From JBHJGP01 sp050331695 (GTDB lineage: Bacteria; Pseudomonadota; Alphaproteobacteria; Geminicoccales; Geminicoccaceae): a DNA stretch of 64,000 nt. The DNA is taken from NCBI GenBank assembly GCA_050331695.1, contig JBHJGP010000009.1:1-64000 (forward strand), given 5' to 3'. The translations under genes were made by a program, and so were the position numbers. The notes beneath the pieces were generated by a model. The model was not told the origin of the DNA and ran no database searches. It saw only the letters and a list, made by a program, of their open reading frames with translations. This document shows, one piece after another, positions 52,096 through 61,843 of the stretch (positions within the stretch are counted from its first letter, which is position 1; each line of letters begins with the position of its first letter).

Positions 52096-53499
52096 ATGGC
52101 TTCGTTACTGGACCGGCTCGGCCACAATGCCCGAGACATGTTCGATTGGGTTCCGGGCATCGGCCTGATTGATGCCACCGTGACCGATCTCAGCGCTATG
52201 GTTTTCGACCGCCGCCTAAGGGTGGCGGTCACCGGTCTCAGGCGCAGCGGCAAGACGGTGTTCCTGTCGGCGCTCGCCCACCATCTGCGTGCCGGAACCG
52301 GCCTGCCCTTTCTCTCCGTAGTTCGCGACTCCCGTTATCTGGGCGCCCGGCTCTTGCGTGTGGCCCGGGACGAGCGGGCCTTTCCCTATCTCGAAAACCT
52401 GGACCGGCTCAGCCGTGATCCGCCATCCTGGCCGGACGCAACCGATCAGATCAGCCATCTCCGGCTGGAGTTGAGATACGAGCCGAGAAGCCTTCTTGGC
52501 CGAAGCCTCGGCACCATCCGCTCCCTGTTCGTCGAGATCGTCGACTATCCAGGCGAATGGCTCATGGACCTGCCGTTGCTCGAAACCCCATACCGTCACT
52601 GGTCCGACGCCACGCTCGCCGCGCTTGTGGCCGAACCCCGCAAAGCTTTCGCCGGCCCTTTTCTGCAAGCGTTGGATGCGGCCGAAGATCTGAGCGCGAT
52701 CGATCGGCTGGTTGACCAGTACACACACCTGCTGATCCGTCTCCGGGACGAGGCCGGCCTCAGCCTCCTGCAGCCGGGCCGGCTCATTGCGCCGGGAGAA
52801 GCCTCACTTCCCCGAAACGTCGCCTTCGTTCCCTGCCCGGCACACAAACCGGACCTCCACCGGCAGATGGAGCAGCGCTACCAGGCCTACCTTCGTCAGT
52901 TGGTCCGTCCCTTCAAGGAAGAGGTCGTCGACACGATCGACCGTCAGATCGTGCTGCTCGACGTTCTCGAAAGCCTCAATCGGGGCCCGGATCATTTCGC
53001 CGATACGCAGAAGGCGATCGAAACCGTCCTCGAAAGCTTCAGCTACGGCCGGAGCGGCTACTTGACCCGGCTCCTGAGCCCGAAGATCGACCGCCTGGTC
53101 TTCGCCGCGACCAAGGCCGACCATGTCGCCTTCACCCAACACGCCAATCTGGAGCGGCTTCTCGACGACATGGTCGATCACGCGAAACGGGCGGTCCGCC
53201 TCGAGGGCGTCAACTGCGAGACCCTGGCCCTGGCATCGCTACGCTCCACCGACACGGTCAAGACCGACTATGACGGGCAGCAACTGTCTTGCGTGCGCGG
53301 CGTTCTGGTCGACGACGGCAAGGAGACGATCTTGTTTCCCGGCGAGATACCGCCGACCATGCCCAGGGGTCGGGAGTGGAATGAAAGCTACTTCGCCTTT
53401 CGCCGGTTCGCGCCGCGGCCGCTCGATCAAGGCGGCGCCAACAGCCACATCCGCCTGGACCGGGCGTTGGAGCTTCTGATCGGCGACCGACTTGCCTGA
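52096..53499 (+). CDS. ycjX: YcjX-like P-loop protein (DUF463)
   Basis: A 467-residue protein with a Walker A motif (VTGLRRSGKTVFLSALAHHL), DLPLLETPYRHW, and a C-terminal YFAFRRFAPRPL segment of the DUF463 family. It is a GTP/ATP-binding protein of unknown role, always linked with ycjF; the stop overlaps the longest reading of that gene. It follows ubiA by 5 bases. Confidence 0.92.
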   Translation: MASLLDRLGHNARDMFDWVPGIGLIDATVTDLSAMVFDRRLRVAVTGLRRSGKTVFLSALAHHLRAGTGLPFLSVVRDSRYLGARLLRVARDERAFPYLENLDRLSRDPPSWPDATDQISHLRLELRYEPRSLLGRSLGTIRSLFVEIVDYPGEWLMDLPLLETPYRHWSDATLAALVAEPRKAFAGPFLQALDAAEDLSAIDRLVDQYTHLLIRLRDEAGLSLLQPGRLIAPGEASLPRNVAFVPCPAHKPDLHRQMEQRYQAYLRQLVRPFKEEVVDTIDRQIVLLDVLESLNRGPDHFADTQKAIETVLESFSYGRSGYLTRLLSPKIDRLVFAATKADHVAFTQHANLERLLDDMVDHAKRAVRLEGVNCETLALASLRSTDTVKTDYDGQQLSCVRGVLVDDGKETILFPGEIPPTMPRGREWNESYFAFRRFAPRPLDQGGANSHIRLDRALELLIGDRLA

Positions 53500-53512
53500 A
53501 GAGCCGAACGCG

Positions 53513-54481
53513 ATGAGAAAGCCGATCCGCCCGTTCCAGCTCGATCCGTCGACGGCGGAGGTCGAACTCGTCGACATGGTCGAAGAACCGGAAGCAAAGG
53601 TCTTGCCGCCGGCTTCGGGCGGCCTCGGCTGGTGGTGGTTCTGGATCGGCGTTGCCGGCGTCATCGGCCTCGCAATGCTGGCGCAGGCGGTGTCGGCAGT
53701 CCGGACCTGGACCGCGACGATGCCTTGGATCGGATGGCCGTTCGCGGCTCTGCTCGTGGCCACGGTCATGGCCGGTATCGTTATGATGACCCGCGAGATC
53801 ATTGCCGTGCGGCGATTGGGCAATCGCAGTCTGCTCCAGGCGGAGGCGGCGCGGGTCGCCCATTCGCGCGAGCATGGTGAGAGCGACGCCCTGATCACAC
53901 GCTTGGGCCGGTCGATCCGGGGCCAGGAAGACGCGTTCGACCGGTTCGAGCGCAGCCAGAGCGACCATCTCAGTGACGGTGAACGGGTTCGGCTGTTCGA
54001 AACGACTGTGATGACCGCCTGCGACCGGTCTGCCTACCAAGCCGTGGTTCGCGGCGCCCGCGACATCGGCATCATCACGGCCGTGAGCCCGCTGGGCGTT
54101 CTGGACTCGGTTCTGGTCTTATGGCGCAGCATCGCCATGTTGCGCTCGGTCGCCCGGGCCTACGGCTTGCCCGGCGGAGCTTTTGCCAACGTCGTGCTCT
54201 TCCGCCGCACCATCCGCAACATGATGTTGGCCGGTCTGACCGACGTCATCTCTCACAGTGCTGTCGAGGCGGTCGGCGCCTCGTTCATCGGTATGCTCTC
54301 GGCGCGGGCCGGTTCCGGAGCGGCCAACGCTCTCCTGGCCAGTCGTCTCGGCCTGGAAGCGATAAGGACCACTCGTCCCCTGCCATTCACGGCTGTGGAT
54401 CCGCCGAAACTGAGCCACCTGAGAAGCGCGGTCTTCCAGGGACTGGAAGAAGCCAAGCCGAAGGCCCGAACGCCGCGCTGA
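53513..54481 (+). CDS. ycjF: YcjF-like inner-membrane protein (DUF697)
   Basis: A 322-residue protein with two hydrophobic segments near the N-terminus (WWWFWIGVAGVIGLAMLAQA and WPFAALLVATVMAGIVMM) and a C-terminal DUF697 domain (VSPLGVLDSVLVLWRSI, RNMMLAGLTDV). It pairs with YcjX in an envelope stress-related membrane complex. ATG 53513 has GAAGAG upstream; TTG 53492 is possible. Confidence 0.92.
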   Translation: MRKPIRPFQLDPSTAEVELVDMVEEPEAKVLPPASGGLGWWWFWIGVAGVIGLAMLAQAVSAVRTWTATMPWIGWPFAALLVATVMAGIVMMTREIIAVRRLGNRSLLQAEAARVAHSREHGESDALITRLGRSIRGQEDAFDRFERSQSDHLSDGERVRLFETTVMTACDRSAYQAVVRGARDIGIITAVSPLGVLDSVLVLWRSIAMLRSVARAYGLPGGAFANVVLFRRTIRNMMLAGLTDVISHSAVEAVGASFIGMLSARAGSGAANALLASRLGLEAIRTTRPLPFTAVDPPKLSHLRSAVFQGLEEAKPKARTPR

Positions 54482-54498
54482 TGCCCTGGTGAAATCGA

Positions 54499-55062
54499 TT
54501 ACAGATTGCCGACCACCAGGCCGTCCAGTTTTTCCTCGACGTCCGTTGGCGACAGCTCGCCGGTGCGTCCGCAATAGATGCCTCGGATTAACGTCGTCGC
54601 CCGGGACCATTCGTCGAGCGACGAGGTGTTGCCCGCCCGGACGAAGCCAAAACAGCTCTCGGTCGGAAACTCGTTGATCTTGAACATCTGATAGCTGTAA
54701 GCGTTGCGCGGACCGATCGACCCTGAGGTTCCGGGGAAACTGACCGACAGATCATCCCGAATGATGCTGCGGACCGATTCCGAGACCGAAAGCTGGTCCC
54801 AGACCCGCTCGGTGCCGGCTCGTTGATGGTAGACCAGCGCATAGGCCTGGTCGTTGTTGTATTCCGCCACCGAAACCGTGGCGCCGCGTCTGGGATCCGG
54901 CAGTTGCTCGAACGATGCATCCGTTTCCGAGAATTCCGGAAGCTCGAAGCGGACCGGCGACTGGCTTCGACCGATCTCCGCGAACTCGGCGGGCGGCACG
55001 GTCTCGCAGGCCGCGAGGGTTGTCAGGGAAATACAGGCGAGAAGCGAACGAACCCGAGCCAA
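54499..55062 (-). CDS. Putative lipoprotein downstream of the SUF genes
   Basis: A 187-residue protein starting at TTG 55062 (GGGAG eight bases upstream). The signal sequence ends in a lipobox (LTTLAAC, Cys19). Two later cysteines (in TESCFGFVRAG and GIYCGRTG) may pair. No family recognised. It follows sufT on the same strand after 45 bases, but it need not share its function. Confidence 0.78.
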   Translation of the reverse strand: MARVRSLLACISLTTLAACETVPPAEFAEIGRSQSPVRFELPEFSETDASFEQLPDPRRGATVSVAEYNNDQAYALVYHQRAGTERVWDQLSVSESVRSIIRDDLSVSFPGTSGSIGPRNAYSYQMFKINEFPTESCFGFVRAGNTSSLDEWSRATTLIRGIYCGRTGELSPTDVEEKLDGLVVGNL

Positions 55063-55107
55063 TAGACCGCTCCCTTTTCGAAGCGGCCGCCGGCGGCAAC
55101 CGCCTGG

Positions 55108-55518
55108 TTAGTAAATCATGCCCAGCTCGAGCTGAGCTTCCTCGCTCATCATCGACGGATGCCAGGGCGGCTCCCAAACGACGGACACCTTAGCATCACC
55201 GACCTCTTCCACCATCTTGACGCGGTACTCCACCTCGGGCGGCAGCGTCTCGGCGACCGGGCAGGCCGGTGACGTCAACGTCATGTCTATATGAACGACA
55301 TTATCGTCGTCGATATCGATCTTGTAGATCAGGCCCATATCGTAAATGTTCACCGGGATCTCGGGATCGAACACGTCGCGCAGGACATCGATCACCTTGT
55401 CACCCATGGCCTGCACCTCGGCCATGCGCTCCTTAGAGACCTCAGCCTCGCCGTCGTCGGCTTCGAGAAAGGCGTTGGCGCTGTCGATAGCGGCCTGATC
55501 GGTTGACGTATCGCTCAT
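55108..55518 (-). CDS. sufT: SufT, MIP18/DUF59-family Fe-S assembly protein
   Basis: A 136-residue protein with a DUF59 core (VLRDVFDPEIPVNIYDMGLIY, MTLTSPACPVAETLP) and the C-terminal PPWHPSMMSEEAQLELGM. SufT helps mature Fe-S proteins. It is 12 bases after sufS and ends the suf gene set. Confidence 0.94.
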   Translation of the reverse strand: MSDTSTDQAAIDSANAFLEADDGEAEVSKERMAEVQAMGDKVIDVLRDVFDPEIPVNIYDMGLIYKIDIDDDNVVHIDMTLTSPACPVAETLPPEVEYRVKMVEEVGDAKVSVVWEPPWHPSMMSEEAQLELGMIY

Positions 55519-55530
55519 CGCAAGGACCTC

Positions 55531-56769
55531 CTAGCCGAACATGGTGGCGACGCGATGGAGACTTTTGACCAGCGCATCGATGTCGTCGGTGGTGTTGTAG
55601 ACGCCGAAGGACACTCGGGCCGTGGCCGTATGACCGAGACGCTCGATCACCGGCTGAGCGCAGTGATGACCGGTTCGAATGGCGATCCCGTCCAAGTCGA
55701 CGAGCGTGCCGATATCGTGCGGATGCGCCTGGTCCATAACGAACGAGATGACGCTGCATTTGTCGCGGGCTTCGCCGACGACCCTCAGCCCCGGCACCTG
55801 CTTCAGTGCCCGCGTCCCGTAGGCCAGGAGCTCCGCTTCGTGGGCCTGAATGGCGTCGAGACGCAGAGATCTCACATTGTCGATCGCGACGCCCAAGGCC
55901 GCGGCGCCGGCAATGTCGGGCGTGCCCGCTTCGAACTTGTAGGGCAGATCGTTGAAAACGGTCTTCTCGAAGCTGACGCTCAAGATCATATCGCCACCGC
56001 CCTGATAGGGCGGCATGGCTTCCAGATGCTCTCGCTTGCCGTAGAGAACGCCAACGCCTGAGGGGCCGTAGATCTTGTGACCGGAAAACGCCAGGAAATC
56101 CACGTCCAGAGCCTGGACATCGACCTCCATGTGCTGAACCGCCTGGGCCGCGTCAATCATCACCGGCACCCCCTTGGCGCGAGCCATGGCGATCATCTGC
56201 TCGACCGGGTTCACCGTGCCAAGCGCGTTGGCAACCCAAGGAAACGAAACCAGCTTTGTCCGCTCGGTGATAAGAGCGTCGAACGCGTCCAGTAGGAGCT
56301 CACCCTCGTCGGTGATCGGCGCTACAGCCAGATCGAGGCCGTATTCGTCGCGAAGCAACTGCCAGGGGACGATGTTGGCGTGATGCTCCATGGTCGTGAT
56401 GACCACCCGGTCGCCGGGCTTCAGTCCCGGCCGCACGAAACTTTGGGCGACCAGGTTGATCGCCTCGGTGCCGTTGCGGGTGAAGATCACTTCCCCCTGG
56501 TCGGCGGCATTGATGAACTTTTGAATTTTCACCCGTGCCGCTTCGTGCGCCTCTGAGGCACGTAAGCTCAGATCGTAAACGCCCCTGTGAATGTTGGCGT
56601 AGTCGTTCTCGTAGAAGCGCTTCAGTTCATCGATGACCACGTGAGGTTTTTGCGCGCTGCCGGCGCTGTCCAGATAGACCAGCGGCCGGTCGTGCATGGT
56701 GGTCGCCAGGATCGGAAAATCGCGGCGGACGGCGTCGACGTCCAACCGGGTGTGAGCGGCAACATCCAT
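55531..56769 (-). CDS. sufS: Cysteine desulfurase SufS
   Basis: The 412-residue PLP enzyme has FSGHKIYGPSGVGVLYG with the PLP lysine, EHHANIVPWQ, and the catalytic cysteine in IRTGHHCAQPVI. It takes sulfur from cysteine for the Suf scaffold. No sufE gene is in the window; SufT and SufD neighbours are present. It follows sufD by 4 bases. Confidence 0.96.
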   Translation of the reverse strand: MDVAAHTRLDVDAVRRDFPILATTMHDRPLVYLDSAGSAQKPHVVIDELKRFYENDYANIHRGVYDLSLRASEAHEAARVKIQKFINAADQGEVIFTRNGTEAINLVAQSFVRPGLKPGDRVVITTMEHHANIVPWQLLRDEYGLDLAVAPITDEGELLLDAFDALITERTKLVSFPWVANALGTVNPVEQMIAMARAKGVPVMIDAAQAVQHMEVDVQALDVDFLAFSGHKIYGPSGVGVLYGKREHLEAMPPYQGGGDMILSVSFEKTVFNDLPYKFEAGTPDIAGAAALGVAIDNVRSLRLDAIQAHEAELLAYGTRALKQVPGLRVVGEARDKCSVISFVMDQAHPHDIGTLVDLDGIAIRTGHHCAQPVIERLGHTATARVSFGVYNTTDDIDALVKSLHRVATMFG

Positions 56770-56773
56770 GCGC

Positions 56774-58078
56774 TTAGACCAACTCCATCAGCCGGTCGCC
56801 ACCGGGCAGAATGTTGAAGAGCGCCCGGCGTGCCTGATGTTTGACGTCTTCGTTGTCAAAGCGCTCCAGGACCTCGCTGGCGTAGGCATAAGTCAGGAGC
56901 GAGCGGGCCGTCGGCTCGTCGATACCCCGCGAGCGAAGGTAAAAAAGCCCGTCCGCGTCGAGATCCGAGGCCGTGGCGCCGTGGCTGCATTTCACGTCGT
57001 CGGCATAGATCTCGAGCTCGGGTTTGGTGTCGATCTCCGCATCACGCGACAGGAGAAGATTGTTGTTTTGCTGGTAGGCGTCCGTTTTCTGGGCCGCCTG
57101 CTCGACCAGGATCTTGCCGGCGAACACGGCGTGAGAGCGGCCCATCATGATGCCCTTGTAGAACTGGTTGCTCTCACAGTTTGGCGCCCGGTGCTCGATC
57201 CTGATCTGGTTGTCGACATGCTCGTTGCCGGTCGGGCTGTAAACGCCGTTGAGTGTCAGTTCGGCCTCAGCGCCATCGATCCGGCCCAGGGTCTCGTTGC
57301 GCACCAGAGCGCCGCCGAAGGTTGCCAAGGTCTGGCGGAGGCGGGCGCTCACGCCGATATTGACGTAAGTTTTGCCGATCAGGGTCGAACTCTCGGCGCC
57401 CAGTTGCAGGCGATCGTGGATCAGATCGGCCCGATCGCCAAGCCGACAGCGATTGACCAGGTTGGTGACACCGGCGCCGTCGAGCGCAACGTGCGTTTCG
57501 GCCAGTTTGAGGGAAGCGCCATCGCCGAGTTCGAAGTGATTGCGTGGGCTCGCGATCGCCGAGGGCCCGCCTGTCGAGACGAAAAGAAGTTGGATCACGG
57601 GCTCGACATTGACGCCCGCCGCCAGCTTTATGACGGCACCGCCGTGGGCCAGCGCCGCGTTCAGAGCCGTGAGCGAGCGCTCCCGATCATTGTCGACCAG
57701 AATGTCCTGATCTTCGGGAACCATGTCGGGCAGGGAGCGGATCGAGAGGCCTTCAATTCGATGCTCGGTAGCCGACAAGCTGCTGACCAGATGACCGTTG
57801 ACGAAGACCAGGCGCAAAGCATCGTCATCGCTCAAAAAATAAGGCTCCACAGCGTCGTAGGCGACCGGCACCTGGGCCGGCCGCGTCGGCTGCAGTTTTG
57901 CCAGCGCGCTCAGGCCCGTATATTTCCAATCCTCAACACGCTGGTTCGGAAATCCCAGCTCCGTGAACCGGGCGAATTTTTCTCTCCGAAGAGTAGCCGC
58001 CCCGCGGAGTTCGCCCTCCAAGCTTTGAAACAACTTGGGATAGCCGTCGGAGGGCTCAAATCGTCTGATAGTTGCCAT
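56774..58078 (-). CDS. sufD: Fe-S cluster assembly protein SufD
   Basis: A 434-residue beta-helix protein with FTELGFPNQRVEDWKYT at the N-terminus and the C-terminal CSHGATASDLDADGLFYLRSRG motif shared with SufB. It forms the SufBC2D scaffold. It lies 11 bases after sufC. Confidence 0.95.
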   Translation of the reverse strand: MATIRRFEPSDGYPKLFQSLEGELRGAATLRREKFARFTELGFPNQRVEDWKYTGLSALAKLQPTRPAQVPVAYDAVEPYFLSDDDALRLVFVNGHLVSSLSATEHRIEGLSIRSLPDMVPEDQDILVDNDRERSLTALNAALAHGGAVIKLAAGVNVEPVIQLLFVSTGGPSAIASPRNHFELGDGASLKLAETHVALDGAGVTNLVNRCRLGDRADLIHDRLQLGAESSTLIGKTYVNIGVSARLRQTLATFGGALVRNETLGRIDGAEAELTLNGVYSPTGNEHVDNQIRIEHRAPNCESNQFYKGIMMGRSHAVFAGKILVEQAAQKTDAYQQNNNLLLSRDAEIDTKPELEIYADDVKCSHGATASDLDADGLFYLRSRGIDEPTARSLLTYAYASEVLERFDNEDVKHQARRALFNILPGGDRLMELV

Positions 58079-58089
58079 CGGAACAGACC

Positions 58090-58863
58090 TCAGACCGGCG
58101 CCGCTGCTGGAGCCGCCTGCGGGGCGAATTCACCATAGCCCCTGGCTTCCAGCTCGAGCGCAAGCGTCTTGTCGCCGCTGCGGGCGATCTGGCCGTTGGC
58201 TAGAACATGCACGAAATCCGGCACGATGTAGTCGAGCAGGCGCTGATAGTGGGTGATGACGACGATCGCCCGGTCGGCTGACCGCAGCTGGTTGACACCG
58301 TCCGCAACTGTCTTGAGCGCGTCAATGTCGAGCCCGGAATCTGTCTCGTCGAGAATGGCGAGTTTCGGCTGCAGCACAGCCATCTGCAAAATCTCATTTC
58401 GCTTTTTCTCGCCGCCGGAGAAGCCGAAATTGACGTCTCGTTTCAGGAGGTCCGGACTGATCCCGACGATCCTCGCCTGCTCGCGCACCAGTTTCAGGAA
58501 ACTGGCGGCGTCGATCTCCTGTTCACCCCGGGCCACGCGCTGGGCGTTCAGCGCCGTGCGCATAAAATACATGTTGGTGACGCCGGGAATTTCGATCGGG
58601 TACTGAAAGGCGAGAAAGATCCCGGCCGCCGCCCGTTCGTCGGCCTCCATCTCGAGAAGATCCTCGCCTTCGAACTGAACCGAACCCTCGGTGATGTCAT
58701 AGCCGTCGCGACCGGCCATCAAATGCGCCAGGGTCGATTTTCCGGAACCATTGGGGCCCATGATGGCGTGAACCTCGCCGGCCTTTACCTCGAGCGAGAT
58801 GCCGTTGAGGATCGTGCGGTCCTCGTCTTCGATCTTGGCGTGCAGATTGTCGATCTTGAGCAT
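58090..58863 (-). CDS. sufC: Fe-S cluster assembly ATPase SufC
   Basis: A 257-residue ABC ATPase with Walker A GPNGSGKST, the signature FSGGEKKRNEILQ and Walker B LAILDETDSGLDIDALK. It drives remodelling of the SufBCD scaffold. The start is ATG 58863 (MLKIDNLHAKI); the open frame runs on upstream into the sufB end without similarity. Confidence 0.97.
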   Translation of the reverse strand: MLKIDNLHAKIEDEDRTILNGISLEVKAGEVHAIMGPNGSGKSTLAHLMAGRDGYDITEGSVQFEGEDLLEMEADERAAAGIFLAFQYPIEIPGVTNMYFMRTALNAQRVARGEQEIDAASFLKLVREQARIVGISPDLLKRDVNFGFSGGEKKRNEILQMAVLQPKLAILDETDSGLDIDALKTVADGVNQLRSADRAIVVITHYQRLLDYIVPDFVHVLANGQIARSGDKTLALELEARGYGEFAPQAAPAAAPV

Positions 58864-58915
58864 TCGTGAACTATCCAAATCAAAACGGTGATCGATCGGG
58901 GCAAGGCGGGCCGAT

Positions 58916-60361
58916 CTAACCGACACTGCCCTCGAGCGAGATGGCGAGCAGTTTCCGGGCTTCCACGGCAAACTCCATGGGCAGTTCCTCCATCACCTCG
59001 CGGCAGAAGCCGTTGACCACCAGGGCCACAGCATCTTCTTCGCCAATCCCTCGGGCCCGGCAGTAGAACAGCTGATCCTCGCTGATCTTCGACGTCGTGG
59101 CCTCATGTTCCACCTTGGCGGTGGGGTTCTTGGTCTCGATGTATGGCACCGTGTGAGCGCCGCACTGATCGCCGATCAGCATGCTGTCGCACTGGGTGTG
59201 ATTGCGAGCGTTTTCAGCGCCGCGCATGATCCGAACGGCACCCCGATAGGTTTGGTCCGATCGGCCGGCCGAGATGCCTTTGGCGACGATACGTGAGCGG
59301 GTGTTCTTGCCGATATGGACAATCTTGGTTCCGGTATCGGCCTGCTGACGGTTGTTGGTCACGGCCACCGAATAGAACTCGCCGACCGAACCGTCGCCCT
59401 GGAGGATGCAGCTCGGATACTTCCAGGTGATTGCCGATCCGGTCTCCACCTGGGTCCAGCTGATCTTCGAGCGCTTGCCTCGGCATGCGCCCCGCTTGGT
59501 GACGAAATTGTAGATCCCGCCCTTGCCCTCGCTGTCGCCGGGATACCAGTTCTGGACGGTCGAGTATTTGATCTCGGCATCGTCGAGCGCGATCAGTTCG
59601 ACCACCGCCGCATGTAACTGGGTCTCATCACGCTGGGGCGCGGTACAACCTTCAAGATAGCTCACATAAGAGCCTTCATCGGCGATGATCAGCGTCCGTT
59701 CGAACTGTCCCGTGCCCTCGGCATTGATCCGGAAATAGGTCGAAAGCTCCATCGGACAGCGCACGCCCTTGGGCACGTAGACGAAACTTCCGTCCGTAAA
59801 CACCGCCGAATTCAGCGCTGCGAAGTTGTTGTCACCCTGGGGAACGACCGAACCCAGATACTTCTCGACGAGTTCGGGATGATCCTGGACCGCTTCAGAG
59901 ATCGGGCAAAAGATAACGCCGAGTTCTTTAAGCTTGGCCTTGAATGTGGTGGCGACCGAAACGCTGTCGAAAACATAGTCGACAGCGACCCCGGCCAGCA
60001 TCTTCTGCTCTTCGATGGGAATGCCGAGCTTCTCATAAGTCCGGCGGATCTCGGGATCGATCTCATCGAGGCTTTTCGGCCTCTCCTTTTGAACCGGAGA
60101 AGCATAATAGCTGATGTCCTGATAATCGATCGGCGGGAATTGCACCTTCTGCCAAGTCGGCTCCTCCATGGTGAGCCACCGACGGTACGCGTTCAAACGC
60201 CATTCCAGCATCCATTCGGGCTCGCCCTTCTTGGCGGACACGAAGCGGATCGTGTCTTCGTTCAGCCCCTTCGGCGCCAGATCGGAATCGATCTCAGTGA
60301 CGAAGCCATATTTGTATTCGCTGCCCGAATAGTCGCGAACGGTATCAAGAGCCGTTGCCAT
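58916..60361 (-). CDS. sufB: Fe-S cluster assembly scaffold SufB
   Basis: A 481-residue scaffold with the SufB hallmarks [36 protein letters not shown] and [20 protein letters not shown]. It assembles the nascent cluster. It follows the Rrf2 regulator by 37 bases, so the regulator is the first gene of the operon. Confidence 0.97.
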   Translation of the reverse strand: MATALDTVRDYSGSEYKYGFVTEIDSDLAPKGLNEDTIRFVSAKKGEPEWMLEWRLNAYRRWLTMEEPTWQKVQFPPIDYQDISYYASPVQKERPKSLDEIDPEIRRTYEKLGIPIEEQKMLAGVAVDYVFDSVSVATTFKAKLKELGVIFCPISEAVQDHPELVEKYLGSVVPQGDNNFAALNSAVFTDGSFVYVPKGVRCPMELSTYFRINAEGTGQFERTLIIADEGSYVSYLEGCTAPQRDETQLHAAVVELIALDDAEIKYSTVQNWYPGDSEGKGGIYNFVTKRGACRGKRSKISWTQVETGSAITWKYPSCILQGDGSVGEFYSVAVTNNRQQADTGTKIVHIGKNTRSRIVAKGISAGRSDQTYRGAVRIMRGAENARNHTQCDSMLIGDQCGAHTVPYIETKNPTAKVEHEATTSKISEDQLFYCRARGIGEEDAVALVVNGFCREVMEELPMEFAVEARKLLAISLEGSVG

Positions 60362-60398
60362 CAGTCACTCCTCAACGCTGGTAGCATGCGGGCTCTGC

Positions 60399-60881
60399 TC
60401 AACTGGCGACCCGCGATGATTGAATGTCGTCCCGGGCGACGATGTCGCCCGCCAGCAGCCCGCCCCGACCCAAGGTCCAGCCGTCCACCATTTCCGCGAG
60501 CGAGATTTGATCGAGCGCGTCTCTGATGGCAGCATTGATACGGTGCCAGTTGGAGCGCGCGGGACAGGTCGTCTCGAGTTCGCATTCCCCCGGCCCCACC
60601 TCGATGCAGGCGGTCATGGCGATCGGACCGTCCAGAGCCTCGATGATCTCGGCAACGGTGATCAGCCGCGCGCTACGGGTCAGGAGGTAACCTCCTTTGG
60701 CGCCTCGCTGCGATGCGAGTAGATCGGCCCGCGCCAGCTGTTTCAGGATCTTTCCCGCCATGGGCTGCGGCACGCCCGTTCTTTCAGCTACTTCCGGGGT
60801 GTTCGCAGACCGGCCAGAAAGCCGCGCGAGCTCGGTCATGATCACGATGCCATAGTCTGCATTTCGGCTCAGTCGGATCAT
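60399..60881 (-). CDS. Rrf2-family regulator of the SUF operon (IscR/SufR-like)
   Basis: A 160-residue Rrf2 protein starting at ATG 60881: a winged helix with MIRLSRNADYGIVIMTELAR, KQLARADLLASQRGAKGGY, and a cluster-binding loop with three cysteines (ACIEVGPGECELETTCPA). Such regulators sense Fe-S status and control suf genes. It is the promoter-proximal gene of the operon and faces the TPR gene. Confidence 0.93.
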   Translation of the reverse strand: MIRLSRNADYGIVIMTELARLSGRSANTPEVAERTGVPQPMAGKILKQLARADLLASQRGAKGGYLLTRSARLITVAEIIEALDGPIAMTACIEVGPGECELETTCPARSNWHRINAAIRDALDQISLAEMVDGWTLGRGGLLAGDIVARDDIQSSRVAS

Positions 60882-61123
60882 GAGACCTCCCGTTAGACCA
60901 GGCGCAAATAGAACCAATTAGGCTCAGGCAACAACGTTGGATGGGCGGAAATTTATCGCCGCCACCGCAAAACAGGACCAAACCAGTCCGCATTCACAAA
61001 ATGTGTCGCCGCCGGCCCTTGTGTCAAGCGAGCAGCGGGAAAAAACGACGTTCTGACGGGAGGTTGGAGGCTTCCTTAGAACGATCCTATTTTGACAGAA
61101 CCAATCTAAACAACTGAAATAAT
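60882..61123. promoter_or_regulatory. Divergent promoter region, SUF operon and TPR gene
   Basis: The region holds two copies of the motif AGAACCAAT (60910-60918 and 61098-61106), one near the Rrf2 gene start and one inside the spacer of a rightward promoter (TTGACA at 61092-61097, 17 bases, TGAAAT at 61115-61120). The copies may be sites for the Rrf2 regulator. No gene is seen. Confidence 0.45.
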
Positions 61124-61162
61124 TTGCGAAGCCGTCGAAAAACGTCCCCTGGTACACCACCT

Positions 61163-61843
61163 GTGCGCGAACTAGTACGCATTGATTTTTGCCTTCGGTT
61201 GGCTTACGCGAACGGATGGCAGCGGCAAAAAGCAGATGATTTCTTCAGGGGATGCCTTCAATTGGGCACGCTCGTTTCTTTTGATGACATTAGCCGGTCC
61301 CGTGGACCTGCACTATCTCATCTTTGCCGTGTGGACCGCGTTTGGGAAGCTCACCAGATCCGCGGCGTCGCCTGCTTTCGCCAGGGTGATCTTTTCGGCG
61401 CCGGTGTCGGTTGGCGCAACGCGCTCGATCTGGCGGTCCGCAATCTGAACAGCCACGATCCCCGCCTGGCCACCTCTTACGCGAACTACGCTTTCGCTTT
61501 GCGCATCGGTCGCAAACACCAGGCGGCCGTGCAGGCCTTCGAGCGCTCGCTCGGGATATGGCAGTCGGGTTGGCAATGGATCTCAGAGATGGATCAAGCC
61601 TGGATCCGCAAGGGATGCGGGCCGCAAGCAATCAGTTGGTGCCGGGCACTTTCTGCCAAAGGCGAGGCCGCCACCCTGGACCTTTATATCCACGATCGTC
61701 CCGGCGTTCGCGGCCTTGAGCGCTGGTACCGGGAGAAGGACCGCGTGCATCACGGGCTGCGCCATCTGGCGAGCTCGGTGCTCTTGCTCGTCTCGAACCA
61801 GGGGACACCTGGCCAGCTCACCACGCGAGCCACGCGCCACTGA
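61163..61843 (+). CDS. Tetratricopeptide-like repeat protein
   Basis: About 226 residues from GTG 61163 (TTG 61124 is another start, but it lies upstream of the predicted transcription start). The central part has TPR-type helices (EAHQIRGVACFRQGDLFGAG, RLATSYANYAFALRIGRKHQ, AAVQAFERSLGIWQ). It may be a protein-interaction protein linked with the polysaccharide genes it faces. The N-terminal start is uncertain. Confidence 0.6.
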   Translation: MRELVRIDFCLRLAYANGWQRQKADDFFRGCLQLGTLVSFDDISRSRGPALSHLCRVDRVWEAHQIRGVACFRQGDLFGAGVGWRNALDLAVRNLNSHDPRLATSYANYAFALRIGRKHQAAVQAFERSLGIWQSGWQWISEMDQAWIRKGCGPQAISWCRALSAKGEAATLDLYIHDRPGVRGLERWYREKDRVHHGLRHLASSVLLLVSNQGTPGQLTTRATRH

